Both the position numbers and the translations under genes were made by a program. Shown here in pieces: positions 18,731 through 26,816 of a stretch of 64,000 nt of DNA; the first letter of the stretch is position 1; every line of letters starts with the position of its first letter. This stretch comes from Robiginitalea sediminis (GTDB lineage Bacteria > Bacteroidota > Bacteroidia > Flavobacteriales > Flavobacteriaceae). The notes under the pieces were generated by a model. That model was given only the letters and a program-made list of their open reading frames with translations, was not told where the DNA came from and did not search any database. Where the stretch lies: assembly GCF_002198115.1 (NCBI RefSeq), contig NZ_NGNR01000004.1, positions 302,999 to 366,998 of the forward strand, written 5' to 3'.

Positions 18731-19537
18731 ATGAAAGAAGTCTTCCGACGCCTGATCACCGGGGCCGTTTATGTCCTGCTACTGCTTTCCGCCGTTTTTC
18801 TCAGCTCGGATGCTTTCGACTTCATTTTCATGGTATTTGGCCTGGCCTGCCTCTACGAGTATAAAAGGCTGGTTCGCCTGCCGGGGTATTATATTTTTAT
18901 CGCTTACCTGGGGCTCTGGTGGGTTTTTATCTACCTGACCCGGAGCCAGGCCCTCATCCAGACCCTGCTGATCCTTACCCTTATGGTAGACCTGGTCCTG
19001 GTAGCGCAATTATTTAACCGCCGGGAACGCCACCCGGGCCTTTTTGAGAAATTCGTCGTCGGGTTATTCTATCTGGGGGGAGGCTGTATTTTCCTCACCA
19101 TGATCCCTTATCAGGACGACCAGTTTGCCAAATGGCTCATAATGGGCATATTCCTGATTATTTGGGTCAACGATTCCTTTGCCTACCTGGTGGGTAAAAC
19201 CCTGGGAAAACACAAGCTCTTCCCATCTGTCTCGCCCAAGAAAACCGTGGAAGGGACCATCGGCGGGTTCCTGTTTTCCATGGTCGCCGCCGTATTGATC
19301 GGGCATTTCATGCCCCCGGTAATGCGTACCTCCCACTGGCTGGCCTTAACGGTGGTCCTTACCGGGATGGGAACCCTTGGCGACCTGATTGAATCGCGCC
19401 TGAAGCGGCGTGCCGGACTTAAAGACAGCGGCGCCATCCTGCCGGGTCACGGGGGGATGCTCGACCGGTTGGACAGCCTGGTTTTTGCCGCGCCTTTTGC
19501 CTATCTTACTTTAATTGTACTCCAATATGTTTCATAA
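18731..19537 (+). CDS. cdsA: Phosphatidate cytidylyltransferase
   Basis: This 268-residue membrane enzyme makes CDP-diacylglycerol from phosphatidate and CTP, the branch point of phospholipid synthesis. It has about seven to eight hydrophobic segments and the C-terminal CDS signature around 215-250, seen as GDLIESRLKRRAGLKDSG followed by LPGHGGMLDRLDSL. The start ATG follows the LUD stop by two bases. The psd start lies inside its last codons, which couples production of the two lipid enzymes. Confidence 0.95.
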   Translation: MKEVFRRLITGAVYVLLLLSAVFLSSDAFDFIFMVFGLACLYEYKRLVRLPGYYIFIAYLGLWWVFIYLTRSQALIQTLLILTLMVDLVLVAQLFNRRERHPGLFEKFVVGLFYLGGGCIFLTMIPYQDDQFAKWLIMGIFLIIWVNDSFAYLVGKTLGKHKLFPSVSPKKTVEGTIGGFLFSMVAAVLIGHFMPPVMRTSHWLALTVVLTGMGTLGDLIESRLKRRAGLKDSGAILPGHGGMLDRLDSLVFAAPFAYLTLIVLQYVS

Positions 19538-20198
19538 AGAGGGACAGCAGATTATCCTGGTAAGTTTCTTTGTGGCCTGTGCCCTGGCCCTGGGAGCCGA
19601 ATTTTATATTGAGCCCCAATGGCTTCGGATTGGGTTACAGGTGGTGGTGGTGATACTGCTGATACTCATTCTGCAGTTTTTCCGAAACCCCAAGCGGACG
19701 GTCGTGCCCAGTTTCGATGAAATCCTCGCTCCCGTAGACGGAAAAGTGGTGGTTATTGAACGGACAGAAGAAAAGGAATACTTCAAGGACGAACGCCTGC
19801 AAATTTCCATTTTTATGTCCCCCCTTAATGTGCATGTCTGCCGCTATCCGGCCACAGGGGTGATCACCTATTCCAAATACCACCCGGGCAAGTACCTGGT
19901 GGCCTGGCACCCCAAATCGAGCGAGGAGAATGAAAGGACCACGGTGGTGATACGGACCCCCAAATTCGGCGAAATCCTCTACCGGCAGGTAGCGGGGGCC
20001 ATGGCCCGCCGTATTGTGAACTATGCCGAGGAAGGCGAAAGCGTCCAACAGGGGGAGGATTCAGGTTTTATTAAATTTGGGTCGCGCCTGGATTTGTTCC
20101 TGCCCCCGGACTGCCTCCCCGCCGTGCGACTGAACCAAAAAGTAAAAGGGGCCGTATCTTGTATAGCCACCCGAGCGGAGAACGAAAATGGATCGTGA
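19527..20198 (+). CDS. psd: Phosphatidylserine decarboxylase family protein
   Basis: The enzyme would decarboxylate phosphatidylserine to phosphatidylethanolamine. It has two N-terminal membrane segments, then the catalytic core with APVDGKVVVIER, the IFMSPLNVHVCRYPATG block and a self-cleavage site at FGSR near residue 190, where the serine would become the pyruvoyl group. At 223 residues it is the short form found in Bacteroidota and archaea. The ATG at 19527 is used; an upstream TTG at 19515 is inside cdsA. It overlaps cdsA by 11 bases and the ACBP gene by 11 bases. Confidence 0.92.
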   Translation: MFHKEGQQIILVSFFVACALALGAEFYIEPQWLRIGLQVVVVILLILILQFFRNPKRTVVPSFDEILAPVDGKVVVIERTEEKEYFKDERLQISIFMSPLNVHVCRYPATGVITYSKYHPGKYLVAWHPKSSEENERTTVVIRTPKFGEILYRQVAGAMARRIVNYAEEGESVQQGEDSGFIKFGSRLDLFLPPDCLPAVRLNQKVKGAVSCIATRAENENGS

Positions 20199-20454
20199 AG
20201 CCCTTTACCTGGAATTCGAGAAAGCGGTTGAGGTCATCAACAGCTACACCGAGCCGTTTCCGGCAGACCTCTTGCTGAAGCTGTACGCCTATTACAAAAT
20301 TGCCAACCAGAATTACAACAACCCGGGCAGTAAAACCCCGCTTATCAACGCCTTTAAAGCCAACGCCCTGATCCAGGCACGGGACATGGAGCCCGAAGAA
20401 GCCATGAGAGCCTATATAGAACTGGTCAAAAAGGAAGTCCCCAAACTCAAGTAG
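20188..20454 (+). CDS. Acyl-CoA-binding protein
   Basis: The 88-residue all-helical protein matches the ACBP family: FEKAVEVIN in helix one, LLLKLYAYYKIANQNYN in the ligand-binding helix two, and an AYIELVKKEVPKL ending. ACBP carries long-chain acyl-CoA esters in the cytosol. The usual KWDAW motif reads NAFKAN here, a divergence common in bacterial members. It ends the lipid operon, starting inside psd, and its stop codon overlaps by eight bases with that of the convergent creatininase gene. Its neighbours suggest it supplies acyl-CoA for membrane lipid synthesis. Confidence 0.82.
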   Translation: MDREALYLEFEKAVEVINSYTEPFPADLLLKLYAYYKIANQNYNNPGSKTPLINAFKANALIQARDMEPEEAMRAYIELVKKEVPKLK

Positions 20455-21220
20455 CCTCCTGCTGGTAAAAATCTCCTGGGTCTGCCTTGCAGAGATCCAG
20501 GAAAAATTGCCCCATTTTTTCCTGTAAAAGTCCTACGATTTCCTGGCCCTTCGCTGCGGTAGCCGCCGAAGGATCTCCCACTCCGGTGTCTACCGTCGCC
20601 TCGGACCAGCGGCGCTCAGTCCATGCCCAGGATTCGCCCAGCGCGTCAATTTTAAAACGACGGGAGGCTCCCTTACCCCAGGATTCACGGGGAAGGACCA
20701 GATCGGGGCGCAGGTGCAGCAACAGGCTGGTCTCCACCTCATCTGCATGGTCGCCTGGCGCCACCCCCAGGGCTTCGCGGTCCAAAGCCCGGAACCACTC
20801 CGTCATACAGATCAGCAGGTCCGGGTACCGCAGACCGAGTTCGCGCAATAGCGGTTTGAAATTGTTTCCTCCATGGCTGTTAAACACCAGTAACTTGGGC
20901 ACCCCTTGCCTGCTCAGGGTGGCGGCAATATCATCCAGGATAGCCAACTGGGTACTGGGGTTCAGGTTCATATCCAGGTAGATGTCGGACTGCCCTGTAT
21001 TCACCCCAAAGGGGATGGTGGGCAGCACAACAAGCCTGCCACCACGTTCCCAGGCGTAGGCCGCCGCAGCCGCTGCAAGGGCATCGGCCTCTATGTTGTC
21101 CGTTCCATAGGGCAAATGGTAGTTATGGGCTTCGGTAGCCCCCCAGGGCAAAACGGCCAGTTCGAACCGCTGCTCACTAAGTGCTTTCCAATTGGTTTCT
21201 GCCAGAATATAAGGTCTCAT
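20447..21220 (-). CDS. Creatininase family protein
   Basis: The 257-residue metal-dependent amidohydrolase fold shows the expected ligands: E30, H32 or H35 and D41 in LPWGATEAHNYHLPYGTD, then VFNSHGGNN and GDHADEVETSLLL. Family members hydrolyse creatinine, formamidopyrimidine (ArfB) or modify peptides in cofactor maturation (MftE), so the substrate is open. I start at the ATG at 21220 (MRPYILAETNW), 13 bases after the stop of the membrane desaturase-like gene on the same strand; the two may be an operon. Its end overlaps the ACBP gene. Confidence 0.85.
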   Translation of the reverse strand: MRPYILAETNWKALSEQRFELAVLPWGATEAHNYHLPYGTDNIEADALAAAAAAYAWERGGRLVVLPTIPFGVNTGQSDIYLDMNLNPSTQLAILDDIAATLSRQGVPKLLVFNSHGGNNFKPLLRELGLRYPDLLICMTEWFRALDREALGVAPGDHADEVETSLLLHLRPDLVLPRESWGKGASRRFKIDALGESWAWTERRWSEATVDTGVGDPSAATAAKGQEIVGLLQEKMGQFFLDLCKADPGDFYQQEAT

Positions 21221-21233
21221 AATCCGATACGAT

Positions 21234-22505
21234 TTACAGGGTGGTCCCGGATGATACCGGGGCCCCATTGGTAGTGCGCCCCCAATATAGCCCCCCGAGG
21301 AGGGTCAGGACAAAATAGAGGGCAACGGCCATAGCCCCAAAGGACCAATACTCCCCGATGCCAAACCAGTCCTGGGTAGTCCAGATCAGCCAGAGACCTG
21401 CCAGAGACCTGCCGGTTTCCACCCACAGGGCATAGGGTTTGCGATCCATTAGGGCGGTATACCCGAAAATCCCGACAAAGATAAAAGCCCCGAAGAGCAG
21501 CAGGCCCGGGGTCCCGATTTGCCCATAGTTGTAGAACATGAAAATTAACAGCGCCAGGGATACGGTCATTTGTCCGATGGCATAGGCCTTAAGCCCCGCA
21601 CCTGCGGGGGTCCGGTACCGCTCAAACCCGTAAACATCCCCAATGATTTCCCTAGGGTATACCTCCGCGACATCGGCGGGGCGCCACCCGGTGGGCATAA
21701 ACCAGATCCGGAATTTATCCCGCCAGCTGCGGGTGCGCCAGGCATCCTGCATAAGACCCCAAAGGTGTTGGAAATTAATGAGTACCGGGTTCCAGGTCCG
21801 GGCCGGTTTAAGGACCCCGTACTGCGGGGGTACTTCTTCGAGTTCCTCCTGGAATGTGCCAAAGAAGCGGTCCCAGATGCAGAGGACCTGCCCCAGGTTT
21901 TTATCGATATACTGCGGGTTGATAGCATGGTGGACCCGGTGCTGGGAGGGGGTTACGATTACGTATTCCAGCCATCCCATTTTACCAATATGCTGGGTAT
22001 GGTACCAAAACTGGGCGAAAAGGTGAACGGGCGCCAGGATAGCAATAACCTGTTCGGGAACCCCGAGTAGAGCCGCCGGGATAAGCAGGAGGGAAAAATA
22101 CCCCACCAGGTTGGAAACCGGTTGCCGCAGGGCACAGGCCAGGTTGAATTCCTCGCTGCTGTGGTGGATCACATGCTGATTCCAGAAGACATTGACGTGG
22201 TGGCTGAGCCGGTGGTTCCAGTACCCGGCAAAATCGATAGCGACAAAAGCCACAAGCCAGATGGCCCACCCAGCCTCCAGGCGGACCAGGGCTAAGTGTT
22301 CTACCAAAAAAGGATAAGAAACCAGAACCACCACCAGCCCCAGGGAATCCTTGACGATGTTTGTAAGGCCCGAACTGATACTGCTGACGGTATCCATCAC
22401 CCGGTACTTTTGATTTCGTGCCAGGGCCCCGTAGAGGATTTCCACACCCATCAAGAGAATGAAGAAGGGAATGGCGTAAAGCAGGGCGTTGGCATATGCT
22501 TCCAT
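21234..22505 (-). CDS. Sterol desaturase/fatty acid hydroxylase family membrane protein
   Basis: The 423-residue protein has the eight-histidine di-iron motif of the family: HRLSHH at 98-103, HVIHHSSEE at 111-119, H161, HTQH at 169-172 and HRVHH at 189-193. About five membrane segments precede or flank this core, and the C-terminal 130 residues add four more. The arrangement resembles alkylglycerol monooxygenase (TMEM195), which would cleave or hydroxylate ether lipids, but the substrate is inferred only from family. The ATG at 22505 is used rather than an upstream non-ATG codon. An 11-base tandem repeat lies within the coding region at 21395-21416. Confidence 0.85.
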   Translation of the reverse strand: MEAYANALLYAIPFFILLMGVEILYGALARNQKYRVMDTVSSISSGLTNIVKDSLGLVVVLVSYPFLVEHLALVRLEAGWAIWLVAFVAIDFAGYWNHRLSHHVNVFWNQHVIHHSSEEFNLACALRQPVSNLVGYFSLLLIPAALLGVPEQVIAILAPVHLFAQFWYHTQHIGKMGWLEYVIVTPSQHRVHHAINPQYIDKNLGQVLCIWDRFFGTFQEELEEVPPQYGVLKPARTWNPVLINFQHLWGLMQDAWRTRSWRDKFRIWFMPTGWRPADVAEVYPREIIGDVYGFERYRTPAGAGLKAYAIGQMTVSLALLIFMFYNYGQIGTPGLLLFGAFIFVGIFGYTALMDRKPYALWVETGRSLAGLWLIWTTQDWFGIGEYWSFGAMAVALYFVLTLLGGLYWGRTTNGAPVSSGTTL

Positions 22506-22668
22506 AGGGGGTGCTTTGCCCAAAAATAAGAAAAGAATCGGGCCCAAATAACTAGTGGGAAATTCTAGTGTCCGCCATGGCGAAGGATTCGCTTACAGTT
22601 TAGGGAGTGCCTGGTGCAAATGGAATTTCGCGGGTGAAGGGGAGTTGCATGGGAATGGGGTAAATTGT

Positions 22669-22693
22669 ACCTGGGGCTTTGGGGCATTTCCCC
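22669..22693 (+). repeat. 25-base direct repeat, copy 1
   Basis: The element begins ACCTGGGGCTTTGGGG and ends CATTTCCCC. In this copy CCTGGGG and CCCCAGG also form an inverted repeat that could fold. An identical 25-base copy lies 133 bases downstream. Confidence 0.85.
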
Positions 22694-22801
22694 AGGGATT
22701 TATTTGAAAATTTGAAGAGGTGCCAATTCGAAAATGAAGACGGAACTCCGTAATCTGAACTTTACCGGATAGGAAATTGCAGTGTCAAAGGGTACCTTTT
22801 A

Positions 22802-22826
22802 ACCTGGGGCTTTGGGGCATTTCCCC
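22802..22826 (+). repeat. 25-base direct repeat, copy 2
   Basis: This is identical over 25 bases to 22669-22693, but the flanking bases differ on the right (TACCCC instead of AGGG), so the hairpin is shorter. Confidence 0.85.
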
Positions 22827-22988
22827 TACCCCCCCAAATCCGAAAAAAGGTGACAACCCCAATACCGACCTTCCGCCCTCTCTGTCCCCCCGCCCTACTC
22901 CCCAAAAAAACCTCAGAACCAGGCTATAAAGATCCGTAATACGCGGATATTCATCCCTTCCGGCTTCCCGGATCCGCAAAAGATTCGG

Positions 22989-22996
22989 TATCTTTA
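22989..22996 (+). promoter_or_regulatory. Probable -7 element of the MscS gene
   Basis: TATCTTTA matches TAnnTTTG except for the last base and ends 27 bases before the ATG at 23024. Confidence 0.4.
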
Positions 22997-23023
22997 AGAG
23001 AGCATTCCAAAGCCCGTATCCGG

Positions 23024-23941
23024 ATGAAAGAATTCGAGAGATTCATACAAGCCTTACAGGGGCTGGACTCCAACGAGCTCTTGGTGCAACTTGCCCAGTT
23101 TACCGTTTGGGTCCTTTTTATCCTGCTGATGACTTGGCTGGTGCGAAAGGGGATTAACCGCGCCCTGGACGATAACACTACCCGCTATCGGGCCAAAAAA
23201 GTCGTCCGGCTGGTTAGTTATGCCCTTATCCTGTTGCTCGCCCTGGTCACCTTTACCGGCAAGGTGCAATACTTTACCCTGGCAATAGGCCTAATTAGCG
23301 CCGGGCTGGCCTTTGCCTTGCAGGAGGTTATCCTGAGCCTTGCCGGGTGGGTAGCCATCTTTGCCTCCGGACTATATAAACCCGGGGACCGGGTGGAGAT
23401 TAACAACGTTAAAGGGGATGTTATAGACATTGGCCTTACCCGTACCACCCTAATGGAAATAGGGGAATGGGTCCACAGCGATAACTACAGCGGGCGCATT
23501 GTCCAGATTAGCAACGCCTTTGTTTTCAAAGGGCCTATCCGAAACTACTCCACAGATTTTCCTTTTGTCTGGGACGAAATCAACCTGCCGGTCCGCTATG
23601 GGTCCGATCTGAAACGGGCCCAGGAACTCATCTGGGACATCGCCCAGCAATCCCTTTCGGAATACGCTGAATACGCGCGTACCCAATGGAAAGTTATGGT
23701 CCAGAAATACCTGATCGAAAATGCCAATGTGGCCCCTACCCTAAGCCTTAAACTCACCGATAACTGGGTGGAATTCAACCTGCGTTTTGTGGTGGATTAT
23801 AAAAAACGACGGGTTACCAAGGACAGCCTCTACCGTCAGATCCACGAGGCGATTGCGCAGACCGGGGGAGCCGTACAACTGGCATCGGTGACCCTGGAAC
23901 TTGTCAACTTCCCCGGGACTCAGGGGCAGTCTAAGGCATAA
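23024..23941 (+). CDS. MscS-family mechanosensitive ion channel
   Basis: The 305-residue protein has three membrane spans (about 22-40, 60-80 and 85-110) followed by the MscS beta domain. The pore-lining third helix is rich in glycine and alanine (LISAGLAFALQEVILSLAGW), and the signature YKPGDRVEINNVKGDVIDIG follows. It should open under membrane tension to release osmolytes in hypo-osmotic shock. A segment after 145 (EIGEWVHSDNYSGRIVQISNAFVF) is longer than in minimal MscS. It overlaps the convergent leucine-rich lipoprotein gene by 22 bases. Confidence 0.93.
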   Translation: MKEFERFIQALQGLDSNELLVQLAQFTVWVLFILLMTWLVRKGINRALDDNTTRYRAKKVVRLVSYALILLLALVTFTGKVQYFTLAIGLISAGLAFALQEVILSLAGWVAIFASGLYKPGDRVEINNVKGDVIDIGLTRTTLMEIGEWVHSDNYSGRIVQISNAFVFKGPIRNYSTDFPFVWDEINLPVRYGSDLKRAQELIWDIAQQSLSEYAEYARTQWKVMVQKYLIENANVAPTLSLKLTDNWVEFNLRFVVDYKKRRVTKDSLYRQIHEAIAQTGGAVQLASVTLELVNFPGTQGQSKA

Positions 23942-24555
23942 GTATCCTCGGCATCCTTGGACCAGTTTGGCGGGATACTGGCCAGTTGTTGAGGGCTAAC
24001 CAGGATACAGGACAGCGGGTTGCCTTCAATGGCAAAAGTGTTCAGCAGGCTGTTGGTAGATACATCTATTCCGGTAACGGCATTGTCGGCCAGGGTAAGC
24101 AACTGCAAAGCCGGGTAATCCGCCACATCGAGGCCCGTCATCCTATTCCCGCTGAGGCCTAGCTTTTCAAAGTCGGGGTTCGGACCAATAGTAACCGATT
24201 CCAATTGGTTGTTTTCGGCCCAAACGAAGAGTAGTGAGGTGTTGCGGGACACGTCCAGGGTAGTAAGGGCATTGTTACGGACAGAAAGGTTTTCCAGGGC
24301 CGCAAAGGCTTCAATGCCCGTAAGATTTGTGATGCCCCTCCCGTCTACATTGAGTTCCCTGATGAAGGAGACAGAGGCCGTTACCACCCCTCCGTCCACG
24401 GCATCGTCCAGGCCCAGGTCCACCAGGGCCGATTCAAACGCCGCATCCACGATGGAGGTACGGGGTTGGGGTTGTGGGATGGGCTCAGAATCGGAGTCGT
24501 CATCGGAACATGCCAGGAACAACACGGCAAGGGCCAAAGGGATAAGGGTACGCAT
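23920..24555 (-). CDS. Leucine-rich-repeat lipoprotein
   Basis: The 211-residue protein has a lipoprotein signal (ALAVLFLAC) followed by an acidic linker DDDSDSEPIPQPQPR, an arrangement seen in surface-exposed Bacteroidota lipoproteins. The rest is five to six short leucine-rich repeats with the pattern L..L.V..N.LT.LDVS, then a C-terminal cap with two cysteines. Such proteins typically bind other proteins; no partner is evident. The ATG at 24555 is chosen because the longer frame would use a TTG that lies inside the -7 element. It overlaps the mscS end and is divergent from the GH97 gene. Confidence 0.8.
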   Translation of the reverse strand: MRTLIPLALAVLFLACSDDDSDSEPIPQPQPRTSIVDAAFESALVDLGLDDAVDGGVVTASVSFIRELNVDGRGITNLTGIEAFAALENLSVRNNALTTLDVSRNTSLLFVWAENNQLESVTIGPNPDFEKLGLSGNRMTGLDVADYPALQLLTLADNAVTGIDVSTNSLLNTFAIEGNPLSCILVSPQQLASIPPNWSKDAEDTYALDCP

Positions 24556-24570
24556 AGCTTCTTTTTTTTT

Positions 24571-24578
24571 CAAAAATA
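24571..24578 (-). promoter_or_regulatory. -7 element of the leucine-rich lipoprotein gene
   Basis: The leftward strand reads TATTTTTG, a perfect TAnnTTTG match, followed by an A-rich leader (nine A's, then GAAGCT) and the ATG at 24555. Confidence 0.65.
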
Positions 24579-24694
24579 CGAAATGTTATGCCTGCCCTCC
24601 CGCAGTCATTTTCAGAATTGCCTACCGGTTCGTATTTTTATGGAATCCTAATCCGGGGCCAAAACTATCGCGGCCGCAGACCAATACCACTACC

Positions 24695-26812
24695 ATGAAA
24701 CAGTTTGCTCTTCTCCTCTCCGGTCTTTCTTTCCTCTTCTTCGCCTGTACCCCAACAGGGCAACGGGCCAGTATTGCCTCTCCGGGAGGTATCAATGAAA
24801 TCGACTTCTTCCTGAGCCCTGAGGGTACCCCCATGTACCGGGTCCTCCACAACGGACAGGTGGTGGTCGACACCTCCTCCCTCGGCTTCGAATTCAGAGA
24901 CCAACCCCAGTTGGGAAGCGGCCTCGAGCTTATGGAGACCAAAACCGCCACCCTGGACGAAACCTGGGAAATGCCCTGGGGCGAGCAGCGGGAGGTGCGC
25001 AACCATTACAACGAACTTCAGGTAAGCCTAAAAGAAAAAGCGGCCCCGGGGCGCAGCATCACCCTGCGCTTCAAGGCGTATGACGATGGTATTGGCTTTC
25101 GCTATGAGTTCCCCAAATGGGATGGGGTAGACAGCTTGGTTATCATGGACGAGCACACCCGTTTCCAGCTCACCGAAGACCATACCGCTTTCTGGATCCC
25201 CGGAGACTGGGATATCTATGAACACTTATACAACACTACCCGGGTATCCGAAATCGACGCCCTTTCCAAAAGGGACCACGAGGACCTTGCGGCTACGTAC
25301 ATCCCGGAAAACGCAGTCAATACCCCCGTTACCCTGCGCAGCGACTCCGGGCTTCACCTGGCTTTCCACGAGGCCGACCTGACGGATTACGCGGGCATGA
25401 CCCTCAAGGTAGACCCTGAGAACCTATCCTTTACCAGTGAACTGGTGGGCTCCGACAGGACGGGGTACAAGGTAAAGCGCGCGCTACCCTTCCACACCCC
25501 CTGGAGGACTATCCAGATAGCCGACCGCGCCGGGGACCTCATCGAATCCCGCCTGACCGAAAACCTGAACGAACCCAATAAAATTGGCGATGTTTCCTGG
25601 TTTACCCCCATGAAGTATGTGGGAATCTGGTGGGAAATGCACCTGGGTGTCTCCACCTGGGACATGGAAGCTACCCAGGATATGAATACCTTCGCCACCC
25701 TGGGCAAAGAGCAGACCAGCAGCAAACACGGGGCCACTACGGAAAACACCAAACGCTACATCGATTTTGCCGCGGCAAACGGGTTTGGCGGGGTCCTGGT
25801 GGAAGGCTGGAACACCGGTTGGGATCACTGGATCGGGTTCGAAGACCGGGAAGGGGTTTTCGACTTTATCACCCCCTATGCGGACTATGACCTGGAGGAA
25901 ATCACCCGCTATGCCCGCGAGAAAGGCGTGGAAATGATCATGCACCACGAAACCAGTGCGGCCCCTCGCACCTACGAGCAACAGTTGGATACGGCCTATG
26001 GCCTGATGCGCCACTACGGTATGCATTCGGTCAAATCGGGATATGTGGGCAAGATTATACCAAAAGGGGAATACCATCACGGGCAGTGGATGGTCAACCA
26101 CTACCGCAAAGCCCTGGAAAAAGCGGCCGAGTACCAGGTTGCCGTGAATGCCCACGAACCCATCAAAGCCACCGGGCTGAGGCGTACCTTCCCGAACGAA
26201 ATTGCCCGGGAAGGCCTGCGCGGCCAGGAATTCAATGCCTGGGCCACCGACGGGGGCAACCCCCCGGAACACCTTCCCATCGTGGCTTTTACCCGGATGC
26301 TTTCGGGGCCTATCGACTTTACCCCCGGGGTGTTTGAGATGTCGCTTCCTTCCAAGCCCGACAACCAGATCAACACCACCCTGGCCCAACAGCTGGCCCT
26401 CTATGTGGTCATTTACGGGCCCATCCAAATGGCCTGTGACCTCCCGGAAAATTATCAAGGGCAACCGGCCTTCCAGTTTATTCGGGATGTAGGGGTGGAC
26501 TGGGAGCAAAGCAAGGTCCTCCACGGGGAAGTTGGGGATTTCCTGAGCATCGCCCGGGAAGAACGCGGCACCGGAAACTGGTTTGTAGGCGGTATCACGG
26601 ACGAAAATGCGCGCGAGGTAACCGTAGATTTCAGTTTCCTGGAAGTTGGGGTCTCCTATTCGGCACGGATTTATAAGGATGCCGAAGACGCCCACTACCG
26701 GGACAACCCAACGGATATTTCAATTGAGTCGGCTCAGATAGACAACACCTCGTCCCTGACCCTGGCACTGGCCCCCGGCGGGGGATATGCCATAAGCCTT
26801 ATCCGGGAATAG
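24695..26812 (+). CDS. Glycoside hydrolase family 97 lipoprotein (SusB-like)
   Basis: This 705-residue lipoprotein (signal ending FLFFAC, C18) has the GH97 layout: an N-terminal beta-sandwich (25-290), a TIM barrel (about 295-590) and a C-terminal beta domain. The segment NAHEPIKATGLRRTFPNE carries E488 and GQEFNAW carries E512. Their spacing of 24 equals that of the base and acid glutamates Glu508 and Glu532 of SusB, so this should be an inverting alpha-glucosidase-type member rather than the retaining type, which lacks the first glutamate. It would act on alpha-glucans in the periplasm. There is no susC/susD pair nearby. The open frame upstream to 24209 is antisense to the lipoprotein gene and is not coding. 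Confidence 0.93.
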   Translation: MKQFALLLSGLSFLFFACTPTGQRASIASPGGINEIDFFLSPEGTPMYRVLHNGQVVVDTSSLGFEFRDQPQLGSGLELMETKTATLDETWEMPWGEQREVRNHYNELQVSLKEKAAPGRSITLRFKAYDDGIGFRYEFPKWDGVDSLVIMDEHTRFQLTEDHTAFWIPGDWDIYEHLYNTTRVSEIDALSKRDHEDLAATYIPENAVNTPVTLRSDSGLHLAFHEADLTDYAGMTLKVDPENLSFTSELVGSDRTGYKVKRALPFHTPWRTIQIADRAGDLIESRLTENLNEPNKIGDVSWFTPMKYVGIWWEMHLGVSTWDMEATQDMNTFATLGKEQTSSKHGATTENTKRYIDFAAANGFGGVLVEGWNTGWDHWIGFEDREGVFDFITPYADYDLEEITRYAREKGVEMIMHHETSAAPRTYEQQLDTAYGLMRHYGMHSVKSGYVGKIIPKGEYHHGQWMVNHYRKALEKAAEYQVAVNAHEPIKATGLRRTFPNEIAREGLRGQEFNAWATDGGNPPEHLPIVAFTRMLSGPIDFTPGVFEMSLPSKPDNQINTTLAQQLALYVVIYGPIQMACDLPENYQGQPAFQFIRDVGVDWEQSKVLHGEVGDFLSIAREERGTGNWFVGGITDENAREVTVDFSFLEVGVSYSARIYKDAEDAHYRDNPTDISIESAQIDNTSSLTLALAPGGGYAISLIRE

Positions 26813-26816
26813 CCCA

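Larger units (their letters stand above)
22506..23023. other. Gene-free stretch with a duplicated G/C-rich element
   Basis: No credible open frame exists on either strand here. The stretch contains two exact copies of a 25-base sequence, a pyrimidine-rich tract at 22840-22905 whose reverse strand has four G-runs (positions 22903-22876) compatible with a quadruplex, and the likely mscS promoter near the right end. It may hold two upstream regulatory regions or a decayed gene; I cannot tell which. Confidence 0.6.

Noticed and set aside
22785..22979. 64-codon leftward frame in the gene-free stretch
   Set aside because: It covers one repeat copy and the C-rich tract, has no start context and an unnatural composition.
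24209..24694. Upstream in-frame extension of GH97 by 162 codons
   Set aside because: It crosses the divergent lipoprotein gene and its promoter; the lipoprotein signal begins at the ATG at 24695.
25484..26695. 403-codon open frame antisense to GH97
   Set aside because: The GH97 catalytic residues and length are intact on the other strand; this is a shadow.
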